NCBI GenBank assembly: GCA_041447175.1
Contig: CP166960.1
Span: forward strand, 891,507-955,506
Origin: Candidatus Bathyarchaeia archaeon
Lineage (GTDB): Archaea > Thermoproteota > Bathyarchaeia > Bathyarchaeales > Bathycorpusculaceae
Direction of reading: 5' to 3'
Length of the DNA: 64,000 nt
Positions 52,005 through 60,043 of this stretch are shown piece after piece; position 1 is the first letter of the stretch, and every line of letters begins with the position of its first letter. A program made the position numbers and the translations under genes. A model generated the notes under the pieces. That model was not told the origin of the DNA and searched no databases. It worked only from the letters and a program-made list of their open reading frames with translations.

Positions 52005-52577
52005 TTAGTAAGGTTCGGTCCAAACCTCAAAGTAGCTTTGCGGGTGACTACAAACAGGGCAAGCGTCGGGTGCTTGGTTGCCTTCGTAAACGTGGCCGCA
52101 ATTTCGGCACTTCCATTTGATTGGTGTATCTTTCGTGAAAACTTTCTGTTGAGTCACGTTTTCGAGTAGTTTGAGGTATCGGCGTTCATGATACGCTTCC
52201 ACTTTGCTAACCTGCCTGAAGGTGTTGGCGATTTCGGCAAAACCTTCTTTTTCGGCAACGTTCCCGAAATTCGGGTACAGAGCGGTCCATTCAAGTTTTT
52301 CGCCGTCTGCTGCAGCCTTTAGGTTTTCCGCAGTTGTTCCAATGACGCCTGCAGGGTAAGCCGCTGTGATTTCTACGGTGCCTCCTTTGAGGTGTTTGAA
52401 AAAGAGTTCAGCGTGTTCTTTTTCGTTGTCAGCGGTTTCTTGGAATATGGCGGCTATTTGTTCAAAGCCTTCTTTTTTGGCAACGCTAGCAAAGAAGGTG
52501 TAACGGTTACGTGCTTGGGATTCCCCAGCAAAAGCGGCTAGGAGATTTTTTTCAGTTTGACTACCTTTTAACTCCAT
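52005..52577 (-). CDS. Rubrerythrin
   Basis: A 190-residue non-haem diiron peroxidase that reduces hydrogen peroxide in anaerobes. The ferritin-like domain carries the iron ligands in GESQARNRY, TADNEKEHAELF, EGFAEIANTF and KVEAYHERRY. The C-terminal rubredoxin-like domain has CRNCG...CPVC for the FeS4 site. The ATG at 52577 is chosen since TAGGAG lies ten bases upstream; an in-frame ATG eight codons earlier has no such site. It indicates an anaerobe with oxygen-defence needs. Confidence 0.95.
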   Translation of the reverse strand: MELKGSQTEKNLLAAFAGESQARNRYTFFASVAKKEGFEQIAAIFQETADNEKEHAELFFKHLKGGTVEITAAYPAGVIGTTAENLKAAADGEKLEWTALYPNFGNVAEKEGFAEIANTFRQVSKVEAYHERRYLKLLENVTQQKVFTKDTPIKWKCRNCGHVYEGNQAPDACPVCSHPQSYFEVWTEPY

Positions 52578-52601
52578 AAACAGTTTACTCCTACAGTGCA
52601 T

Positions 52602-52935
52602 TGTACATTGAAAAATAAAAACAATTCTTGCTAATGCAGTGGAGCTGATGATGTTTTTAGCGTGTTGTCCAACACAAATACTTGAGATGTAGCTGTTTAC
52701 CTAAAAAAACAGCCCCTGCGGAGTGACAGTTATGGACATTATTTACATAAAAAATGCAAAGGTCTGGCTAAGTGTTGGCTTGAAGTGCAAGGTTTAACTA
52801 AACATGCCGTGAAGGTGGAAGTGTTAAGATGCCATAAATACGTTTTTTGGCTATACGAGCATAACATGAATATTTAAAACGTTAATTCTGAAGATATACT
52901 ACTGTTGAGTGTTAGAGTGTTAGATGGAGTAAACA
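52602..52935. other. Spacer (~330 bp)
   Basis: Divergent promoter region for rubrerythrin and the zinc-finger gene. AATATTTAAAA at 52869-52879 is a candidate TATA element for the right-hand gene. No gene, repeat or RNA stands out. Confidence 0.4.
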
Positions 52936-53232
52936 ATGATGAGTCATGTGTTTGATGATGAAACGCTTAGGGACATTTTTAAGCGGGTGATTGAAGACCC
53001 GAATAGCCAGTATAACAGTAAAGGGTATGTTGTGTGTCCAGTATGTGGTGAGAAGATTTTGATGGTTCCAACTTTGAGAGTTATGCATGAGGCTATCGAA
53101 AAGCATGTACTCAAACACAAGGAGGAGCTTAAAGCCAACCCAATAAAAGAACACCAAACCGCAATCACGATACGGTTGTCATTAACAAAACAAGTATTAC
53201 AACACACTTGCCGGACCCAAACTTCACGATAA
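52936..53232 (+). CDS. Small zinc-finger protein 1
   Basis: A 98-residue protein with a C2H2-like finger: CPVCGEKILMVPTLRVMHEA, then IEKHVLKH. GGAG six bases upstream fixes the start. The pattern C-x2-CG-x-KIL-x-VP...M...I..HV..H is shared with the convergent gene at 53251-53511, so the two are paralogues. The C-terminus includes LTKQVLQH, also echoed in the partner. Probably nucleic-acid-binding; target unknown. Confidence 0.72.
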   Translation: MMSHVFDDETLRDIFKRVIEDPNSQYNSKGYVVCPVCGEKILMVPTLRVMHEAIEKHVLKHKEELKANPIKEHQTAITIRLSLTKQVLQHTCRTQTSR

Positions 53233-53250
53233 CCTACCTATAAATTATCC

Positions 53251-53511
53251 TCAACGGTTCCTTTTTGTTTGCTGTTCAGAGGCTTTCTTAAGAACTTGAG
53301 AAACCAGAAAGTCTCGAATTCGGTCTGCCTCCACCTGCGCTTTTTTTTGGTCCGCAATTTTCTGCCGGTGAAAGGCAACATGAGCGTCTATACATTGACC
53401 CATAATTTTGGGGTCTGGAACTAACAGGATTTTTTGTCCGCATTCGCATTTTATTACGGGCAACCCTGTGGGTGCAGTCTGTTTGCTTCCGGAGTATACG
53501 TGTTCAGACAT
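53251..53511 (-). CDS. Small zinc-finger protein 2
   Basis: An 86-residue paralogue of the neighbouring gene: IKCECGQKILLVPDPKIMGQ, then CIDAHVAFH, with C-x-CG rather than C-x2-CG. A helical Lys/Gln-rich tail follows (ADQKKAQVEADRIRDFL, SQVLKKASEQQTKRNR). The two genes are convergent with an 18-base gap between stops, which suggests an inverted duplication. Cytosolic; function unknown. Confidence 0.72.
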   Translation of the reverse strand: MSEHVYSGSKQTAPTGLPVIKCECGQKILLVPDPKIMGQCIDAHVAFHRQKIADQKKAQVEADRIRDFLVSQVLKKASEQQTKRNR

Positions 53512-53830
53512 ATGTTTTGAGCCGCCATTTCTTTAAGGTGGAGTACACCATGTCGGGGGAGTTATAAGCTGGAATGCTGTCACATGAGTTTGTGAAGCTG
53601 TTCCAGCAGGGGATAATTTCAAGTTAAATATAGTTAAAGGTTTTGTTGCGTGAAAAGTAACATTACTGTAATTGAAATAATTCAAAATATTCAGCCGCCT
53701 TCGTTATCTCCTTTTTACCCCGCGTTTTGTTTATGGGCTTAGTTTACCTATAAAGGTTTATTCCAAAATCGACTATAACCGCTTAGCCAGGAAACAGAGA
53801 AAGAAGAGAAAAGCAACTGCCCAAGTAAAA
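53512..53830. other. Spacer (~320 bp)
   Basis: A/T-rich with no gene, repeat or RNA that I can support. Confidence 0.4.
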
Positions 53831-55540
53831 TTAAAGCGAAATTTTTTTGAATTTCAAAATTTGCTCCATACTTAACTCAAAAGCTACAGCCGGATTCTCA
53901 AGTTTCCAAGCTTCAAGCACTATCGGGTGTAACTCCCCAAGCACTCCAATCGACACGTTTTCCACAACTATTTCTCCAACGCGCCCTTCAAGGAAGCTTG
54001 AGTGAATTACAGGGCGTATTTTCCAATTTAAGCCCAAATTCCTGAAAAAGGCGTCTAAACAGGCTTTCATTTCGCTAAACCCCGAATTCACGTGGCTAGT
54101 GACTGCCGCAAGCCTATCCTCGTCTACAGTTTTTGTCTCCTGTGATTGGTCAGGCAATGTAACTTTGCCTAACTCGAAGATTCGTTGAGGGAACTCAACG
54201 GATTGATTCACGCTAAGAAACTCTAGCAAACCGGGCAAAAGCCAATTGCGCAGGCAGGTCATGGTTACAAGTTTAGGGTTAAGAAGACCCACTGTTTGTT
54301 TGGGGTGGCAGTTCATTTTTGTTAAGAGGTTCTCGGGATTGGTCAGCGTATAGCTGAGCACTTCTTGGTAGCCTGAACCGACCATGAGTTCACGAACAAC
54401 ATTAATCATACGCTGTTGTGGCTGAGAAGAACCGGTTGTGGGCAGGTCCCGCCATAGCGGCTCGATATTGTTGTAGCCGTACGCCACTGCCACGTCTTCC
54501 ACGAGGTCAACTTGATGCATCACGTCAACACGGTAGCAGGGAACCAGCACATTCACTGTTTCTGATGTTACTTTGCCAACGCCTAAGCCTGCAGTCAAAA
54601 GCAACTGGGCAATTGTGCCGCTGCTTAAGTGTAAACCAAGCAGCTTGTTGGTATACTCTACGTTAAGGGATACATGTCGGTCCTCAAAATTTGGGGTAAC
54701 AACCGTCTGTTGAGGACACAGGTAATCAGCGGGGTAATGGATAGTTACAGAGTATTCTTTGCCGCCACGGTCAATTAAGGCAGTTGTCACCAGCATCAAA
54801 GTGTTAAGCACGGCTTGCTGCAGGGTTCCAGTGACTTCAATAAGCAGGTTGTGGGTATCTTGAGTTACTTTACCGAGGTCGTTAGAGTTTATGATAGGGG
54901 GAAAAGACAAAACTTTCTGCTCAGAGTCCAGAAAAATTGGGTAGAGCGAATGCTTTTTGATAATGTGGCTGTACTCTTGCCCTTTTGGGTGCTGTTCCAA
55001 GATTTCGCGAAGCGTCATTTTTTCTGAGAACCCTAACGGCACAAAACTGAATGCGTCTGGTTCAGCCACCGTATAGCTCAACGGTGGAGTAATGAGGTCA
55101 AGGCAGTACACGCCGATTGAGGTTTTTTGACGGTTTCTGCCGTACGTTCGATGCAGTTTATCCTGCAAATGCATAAGTCCACGAATACTTGTGTCAGTTA
55201 GGTTGATCCCCTTAATCACTGAACAAGCAATGAACGGACGAATTTGCCGCAATCTGGAATCCACAGTAACATCTAACGCTTGTTCACCAACAACGTAATT
55301 TCTTGGACCGCTCTCCAGTTTTAGGTAGCAACGCATGCCTCTGGCTAAACCTTCAACACTCCACAGGTCCGGGCGGTTGGTGTCCTTGAGCTCGATGCTT
55401 GCGATGTTTTCGGTTTTGTTGTAGGCTTTCACTTCGCTTTTCACGTATGCCAAATCGTCGTCAAGCTGCTCCATATCGCCGTTGTAGGTTTTACCAAGGA
55501 GCCGTTCAAATTCGGTTACGTCAATGTCGATTGTGGGCAT
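53831..55540 (-). CDS. pheT: Phenylalanyl-tRNA synthetase, beta subunit
   Basis: A 569-residue archaeal-type beta subunit. It starts MPTIDIDVTEFERLLGK, has the B3/B4 editing region with NRPDLWSVEGLARGMRCYL, the B5 domain (YRVDVMHQVDLVEDVAVAYGY) and the catalytic-like C-terminal core. The ATG at 55540 lies 2 bases after the pheS stop and 8 bases after AGGTGA; a longer frame overlapping pheS is not needed. With PheS it charges tRNA-Phe and edits mischarged Tyr-tRNA-Phe. Confidence 0.95.
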   Translation of the reverse strand: MPTIDIDVTEFERLLGKTYNGDMEQLDDDLAYVKSEVKAYNKTENIASIELKDTNRPDLWSVEGLARGMRCYLKLESGPRNYVVGEQALDVTVDSRLRQIRPFIACSVIKGINLTDTSIRGLMHLQDKLHRTYGRNRQKTSIGVYCLDLITPPLSYTVAEPDAFSFVPLGFSEKMTLREILEQHPKGQEYSHIIKKHSLYPIFLDSEQKVLSFPPIINSNDLGKVTQDTHNLLIEVTGTLQQAVLNTLMLVTTALIDRGGKEYSVTIHYPADYLCPQQTVVTPNFEDRHVSLNVEYTNKLLGLHLSSGTIAQLLLTAGLGVGKVTSETVNVLVPCYRVDVMHQVDLVEDVAVAYGYNNIEPLWRDLPTTGSSQPQQRMINVVRELMVGSGYQEVLSYTLTNPENLLTKMNCHPKQTVGLLNPKLVTMTCLRNWLLPGLLEFLSVNQSVEFPQRIFELGKVTLPDQSQETKTVDEDRLAAVTSHVNSGFSEMKACLDAFFRNLGLNWKIRPVIHSSFLEGRVGEIVVENVSIGVLGELHPIVLEAWKLENPAVAFELSMEQILKFKKISL

Positions 55541-55542
55541 GT

Positions 55543-57066
55543 CTATGTCACCTGTTTTCTCCTGAGCCAATCAAGGTCTTGGCTAAATATGCTGCGAATA
55601 TCCTCCAAGCCCGCACGCATCATGAACAAACGGTCCACGCCTAAGCCCCACGCAATAACGGGGACTTTCACGCCAAGAGGCTGCGTGACTTCAGGGCGGA
55701 AAATTCCTGAGCCTCCAAATTCTACCCAGCCAAAGCCTTCCTTGTAGGCGCTTAATTCGACGCTGGGCTCGGTGAAGGGGAAATAGTCGGGTTTAAAGCG
55801 GATTTTGTCTGCGCCCGCGATTTCTTGGGCGAACTTGCCCAATACACCCAGCAAGTCTCGGAGGGTTAGGTTTTCGTCCACCACAATGCCTTCCACTTGG
55901 TTAAATTCGGAGAGGTGGGTTTTGTCGACCACTTCGGGGCGGTAAACGCGTGCGATGCTGAAGTGGCGGCTGGGAACCTGTAAGCCTTTCTTGAGAAGGG
56001 TTCTTGCGCTAAGGCAGGTGCCGTGTCCACGCAGAATCAGCCGTTGGGCTTCTTGTTTGCTGTATTGGTAGCCCCAACCTGTGCTGCCTGTTTGGTCGCC
56101 GTTTTCGTGTGTGGCTTTAACGCGCTCAACTGCCTGTGCGTATTTGGTGAGGTCTCCGTTTTGGAGGTTCTTAATGTAGTAAATGCCGTCTTGTTCCCTC
56201 GCAGGGTGGTCTTGGGGGGTGTAGAGGGCGTCAAAGTTGAAGAAGGCGGTTTCAACGGCGGTTCCAGACATTTCTTGAAAGCCCAAAGTAACCAGTTTTG
56301 CGCGGACCTCATCCAGAAAGCTTAGGTAAGGATGTTTTTTTCCGGGCCAAACGTTGGCGACTGGAGCTTGAATGTTGTATTTTTGGAAGCGGACATTGCG
56401 CCAGGTGCCTTTGATTATAAGCTCAGGCGTGACTTGAGTAACTTCTTTGGGGCCTACAGTAAGTTCAGCGGCTCCTGCGTCTATGGCTTGTTTGCCGTCT
56501 TGGGTTAGTTCAAGAAGCCGTTGAGTTTTGTCTTCCACAATTAGAGCTTTGCGTTTTTTCAGCGGCTCAACCGCGGATTGGAGTTCAAGAGGCAACTTGT
56601 CAAGGGAGACCTCTTCCTTGTCACACAGAACGTTGAGGAGTTTCTCGTCAGCGCCTTCTTTGGGCGCCAAAGCCACTTGAAGGGTGCCTGCTTTGGAGTC
56701 AAAGGTTGCCCATTTTTTACGTTGCGTCCACCCAAGCGCGATTTGAGCGAACTGTTTAGGAAGTTCAGCTTCCTGTGCCGCTTGCTGCAGGTCGACCTTT
56801 CCACCTAACGCAAAAACAGCGTTGACTAGGCGTCTTTCGGGTAAACCGTTTTGAGCGTGGATATTCCCTTCTTCGGTGAGTTTTATTTTAGTCTGAGGCT
56901 TAGCGTGAACTTTGGCGAGGGCGTTTTCTTGCAGAATAAGAGCCGCACGCATAACCGCCGCGTCAGGAAGCTCGCATTCCGCCATAAGTTGCTCCACCGA
57001 CGCGTGCCCTTCAAGTTTATCCAGTGCAGCAAGAATTCGAATTTCGTTTTCCCTGAGCTCAACCAT
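55543..57066 (-). CDS. pheS: Phenylalanyl-tRNA synthetase, alpha subunit
   Basis: A 507-residue catalytic subunit. The N-terminal ~200 residues hold winged-helix-like tRNA-binding domains (ENEIRILAALDKLEGHASVEQ). The class II core has GHGTCLSARTLL, motif 2 ARVYRPEVVDKTHLSEFNQ, FKPDYFPFTEPSVEL, and motif 3 VIAWGLGVDRLFMM. Length is normal for archaea. It forms an operon with pheT (2-base gap). Confidence 0.96.
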   Translation of the reverse strand: MVELRENEIRILAALDKLEGHASVEQLMAECELPDAAVMRAALILQENALAKVHAKPQTKIKLTEEGNIHAQNGLPERRLVNAVFALGGKVDLQQAAQEAELPKQFAQIALGWTQRKKWATFDSKAGTLQVALAPKEGADEKLLNVLCDKEEVSLDKLPLELQSAVEPLKKRKALIVEDKTQRLLELTQDGKQAIDAGAAELTVGPKEVTQVTPELIIKGTWRNVRFQKYNIQAPVANVWPGKKHPYLSFLDEVRAKLVTLGFQEMSGTAVETAFFNFDALYTPQDHPAREQDGIYYIKNLQNGDLTKYAQAVERVKATHENGDQTGSTGWGYQYSKQEAQRLILRGHGTCLSARTLLKKGLQVPSRHFSIARVYRPEVVDKTHLSEFNQVEGIVVDENLTLRDLLGVLGKFAQEIAGADKIRFKPDYFPFTEPSVELSAYKEGFGWVEFGGSGIFRPEVTQPLGVKVPVIAWGLGVDRLFMMRAGLEDIRSIFSQDLDWLRRKQVT

Positions 57067-57602
57067 GCAGCATTACCTTGTTAACGTATGCGAGTTGGTA
57101 ATGTAGTTCTGCAGAGAAAAATAAAAGGGTGTTGATGAAATGAAAATCTGCTCAGCCATGAAAAGCCGCTTTGGTCTCCTTTTTTCTGTTTGACGTGTTT
57201 CAGGTTGCTTTTTTGTTTCAGGTTGCAATTTGGGTTTTCTTCGCGTCAAAGAAAGGCAGGTCGAGGTTGGGGTTGACTGGTTAGGGCGAAAAAAGGCTCA
57301 GCAGAGGTAGGTCTTTGATTTGTTGGGTGCTGCTTCTGAATTGAGGCGGCGGTTGATTTATGGGTGGATTTAAACAAAACAAAGACCGAGCTTTGATGGA
57401 GGTTGTAAGTGTTTTTAAGGACTCTTTAACGTGGCGCGTGTTTCATGCATGGTTAGCTTTGGTCAATTGAAAAATCAACGTGGCTTAATTGTGGGAACTG
57501 GAAAAATGTTCAGTTGTGGTCACATTTGAGTGTAACATACCTTTTTAAGTTTTAAAACGTTTGAAAAAATGTTCAAGCTCAGTTTTAGGAGTTTTTTTCC
57601 TG
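57067..57602. other. Spacer (~530 bp)
   Basis: No gene. It has two copies of TTTCAGGTTGC about 18 bases apart (57198-57226) and two of GAAAAA(A)TGTTCA (about 57501 and 57564) just ahead of the HdeD-like gene. The latter pair could be binding sites. Confidence 0.4.
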
Positions 57603-58136
57603 ATGGAATCAAGAAATGTTTCGACAGGCTATCGCGTTTTAGAAATAATTCTAGGCATTTTCGCCATCGGCATATCCGTATACACTCTGATTTACCCTGC
57701 AGCCGCCGCGGTGTCGTTAGTGTTTGTTTTTGGAATAGCCTTGCTTGTTGTTGGCATTTTAAGAATTGGAACTGGAGCGTTTTCAGGAGGAATACCGGAT
57801 TCGGCGCGTTCAGCAAACGTGGTCATTGGAGTGTTAGCCGTCATTGTTGGAGCGTTGGTTCTGGTTTATCCGGGGATTGCCACGGTTACGCTAATTCTTC
57901 TTTTGGCTATAGCGTTGCTGGTTTACGGTTTGGGTCGAGTGGCATTTGGAGGCTTGGCGGGAAACCTTGGTGGCGGATTGCGAGCGCTTCTGGTAATAAT
58001 GGGCATTTTGATGATTATCTTTGCTGCTCTGGTAATTATCTATCCTTCGATAGGCGTGGTCACCTTGGGGTTGTTCATATCGTTAGCCTTCCTGTTCATT
58101 GGCATTGACAGTTTGGCTGCTGGAATAGGCGGATAG
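57603..58136 (+). CDS. HdeD-like (DUF308) membrane protein
   Basis: A 177-residue protein with six short hydrophobic helices in three hairpins: RVLEIILGIFAIGISVYTLI, AVSLVFVFGIALLVVGIL, NVVIGVLAVIVGALVLVYP, TVTLILLLAIALLVYGLG, LLVIMGILMIIFAALVIIYP and VTLGLFISLAFLFIGI. The repeated G-x-YP endings are characteristic of DUF308/HdeD, linked in bacteria to acid stress. The ATG at 57603 is used, with AGGAG about 12 bases upstream. It may share a transcript with the next gene. Confidence 0.85.
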   Translation: MESRNVSTGYRVLEIILGIFAIGISVYTLIYPAAAAVSLVFVFGIALLVVGILRIGTGAFSGGIPDSARSANVVIGVLAVIVGALVLVYPGIATVTLILLLAIALLVYGLGRVAFGGLAGNLGGGLRALLVIMGILMIIFAALVIIYPSIGVVTLGLFISLAFLFIGIDSLAAGIGG

Positions 58137-58187
58137 GCAGCCAACCAAAGACACACAAATCATCAAGAAAACGCTGATAGGCAATTG

Positions 58188-58865
58188 ATGCTTGAGGCAA
58201 AAAATTTGCCTACCAAATACCTTTCTTACACGGACCGAATCGGAGAAACCGCATTTGCCGTTGTAATGGTAATAATAATCAACGGCTACGTGGCGCTCTC
58301 GGACCTCAACACGGGTTTTCTCTACATCGTGACAGTGAACATTGGAGCTTGTGTCAGTTGGGGATTTATCGACGGATTCATTTACGCGATTTCAAGCTCC
58401 ATCGAAAGAAACAATCTCCGCAAAAAACTGATATTCCTAAAATCGGTAACCAGAGAAAAAGAGGGAGAAACCCTCTTAGCGGCAGTTAAGAAAAGCTTCG
58501 ACGGCACCTTTGTTGCCACGTTTGATGAAAAAGGAAAAGACGCACTAGCAAACGACATAATCACCCACGTTAAAAACGCCCAATTGGAAGATAACGAAAT
58601 TTTAACCACTGAGGAGAAACGGGGGTGGTTAGCGATTCTTCTGATTTATGTGGCGGTTGGTTTTCTGCTTGCGTTACCTTTTCTGGTTTTACCTGAGAAA
58701 ATTCTCGCGTGGTTTGTCTCAAACATTGTGGGCACAATTTGGATGTTTTGGTTTGGACTTCAACTGGGAAAAAGCGTAGGAAGGTACCGCCTGATTTTGG
58801 GGTTAGCTATGGCGGGGATAGGCATTGCCTTTCTGGTTCTCTCGTACTTTTTGTGGGCAGTCTAA
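58188..58865 (+). CDS. Five-helix integral membrane protein (VIT-like topology)
   Basis: A 226-residue membrane protein. Two N-terminal helices (GETAFAVVMVIIINGYVALS, FLYIVTVNIGACVSWGFIDG), a charged ~90-residue cytosolic region, then three helices (WLAILLIYVAVGFLLALPFL, AWFVSNIVGTIWMFWFGLQL, LILGLAMAGIGIAFLVLSYF). The two-plus-three layout with an inserted soluble domain recalls VIT/CCC1 iron and manganese transporters, but key metal residues cannot be confirmed. It follows the HdeD-like gene by 51 bases. Confidence 0.65.
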   Translation: MLEAKNLPTKYLSYTDRIGETAFAVVMVIIINGYVALSDLNTGFLYIVTVNIGACVSWGFIDGFIYAISSSIERNNLRKKLIFLKSVTREKEGETLLAAVKKSFDGTFVATFDEKGKDALANDIITHVKNAQLEDNEILTTEEKRGWLAILLIYVAVGFLLALPFLVLPEKILAWFVSNIVGTIWMFWFGLQLGKSVGRYRLILGLAMAGIGIAFLVLSYFLWAV

Positions 58866-58889
58866 CCCATGAGCCTCCGCGAAAGCTAT

Positions 58890-59402
58890 TTAGATGCCTG
58901 TTTTTGCAATAATCCGCGGAAGAACATCTTTTTGCATCTGCACAACACCAAACGTGGTAATCATGAAGCGGTCGTCAGCGGTTTTGGTGACCCAATCCGT
59001 TTTCACGAGCTCCCCTAAACGGGTGCTAGTGATTTTGCTGGATTTACCCAGCTTCGTTTGCAGCTCCTCCTTGGAAAGACTGCCAGCCTGCAGCAGGTTC
59101 AGTTTATGTCCCAAGTAGCTTGCCAAAAGCCAAAGAGCTAACGTTTCGTTGTCAGTTAACTTGTTTTTGGGCACCAAAACGTTGGCGCCTTCAGGAGAAA
59201 AAGCAAGCAACCCCTCGCAGTCCCGTGCCAAAGTCGCCACATCCACATTCAACAGCAAGGTGTTTGCAACTTCCAAGGATGGAAGGAACTGGTTGAAAAA
59301 TTTTCCAAGCAAAAGCCATGTCTCTTGCGCCGTGCCCTCAAAGCTCTCCTCTGAGCCATGAAAGCTTACTTGAACGTGCACTTTGTCAGGTGGGGTTATC
59401 AA
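58890..59402 (-). CDS. Paralogous wHTH-like protein B
   Basis: A 170-residue protein starting with TTG in a TTGA overlap with the upstream gene's stop, with GAGGA nine bases before. An N-terminal alpha/beta part (VHVQVSFHGSEESFEGTAQET) precedes a C-terminal winged-helix-like domain (LALWLLASYLGHKLNLLQAG, LSKEELQTKLGKSSKITSTRL, DRFMITTFGVVQM). Layout and length parallel the upstream gene. No function assigned; regulatory or translation-linked roles are possible. Confidence 0.68.
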   Translation of the reverse strand: MITPPDKVHVQVSFHGSEESFEGTAQETWLLLGKFFNQFLPSLEVANTLLLNVDVATLARDCEGLLAFSPEGANVLVPKNKLTDNETLALWLLASYLGHKLNLLQAGSLSKEELQTKLGKSSKITSTRLGELVKTDWVTKTADDRFMITTFGVVQMQKDVLPRIIAKTGI

Positions 59403-59869
59403 CTCATTTTTCCTCGGAGTTTGGTGAGAATTTCTTCTTCAACCCATTTTTCGCCTTGGATGGTCAGTTTGAATTCGGGTTTGGCGGGGTCAGGTTTGAA
59501 GACTTGTCCGCGTTTGGTCATTTCGTTGAGGCGGGCGGGAACCATGCTTTTTATGCCGCTGCTTTCAAGAAGTTTTTGGATTTGGCTGGCGGTGTTTTTG
59601 CGTTCGTCGGAGGCATAAAGAACAAGACCAACGTTTTCGTAGTGGGTGAGTTTTTCGCGGGTGACGATGACGGGACCTTCGGTTGTGAGTTCTACGATGC
59701 CTTTGAGTTGGGCGCCGCTGGGGGTCAGACGGCTGGAAACGAAGTCTGAGAGGGTTTCCACAAAGTTTTCGGGGACGGATTGGAGCATGTTTAGGATTTC
59801 TTGGGGGGTGTCGCCTTGGATGACGACTTCGCCGAAGGGAGTTTTTATGCGGGCTTCGATGCGGTTCAT
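59399..59869 (-). CDS. Paralogous wHTH-like protein A
   Basis: A 156-residue protein: N-terminal strand pair (IEARIKTPFGEVVIQGDTPQ), a helix (EILNMLQSVPENFVETLSDF), then a C-terminal winged-helix-like domain (KNTASQIQKLLESSGIKSM, VPARLNEMTKRGQVFKPDPA, FKLTIQGEKWVEEEIL). Together with the overlapping downstream gene it forms a tightly coupled pair with the same architecture, suggesting duplication and perhaps a heterodimer. Confidence 0.68.
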   Translation of the reverse strand: MNRIEARIKTPFGEVVIQGDTPQEILNMLQSVPENFVETLSDFVSSRLTPSGAQLKGIVELTTEGPVIVTREKLTHYENVGLVLYASDERKNTASQIQKLLESSGIKSMVPARLNEMTKRGQVFKPDPAKPEFKLTIQGEKWVEEEILTKLRGKMS

Positions 59870-60043
59870 AACGGTTAATCCTTGTCAATGGTAGAATATG
59901 GTTAAAACGCCCGTTTGTTTACTGACGTTGCTGCAACGCATATCCCATGCTACTACTTGCATGCAGAGCATTTTAGGATTTATAACACAAACATGTCAAA
60001 ACCTGACGGTACACCCCACCGCGCAAAAAACAAAAAGAAAAGG

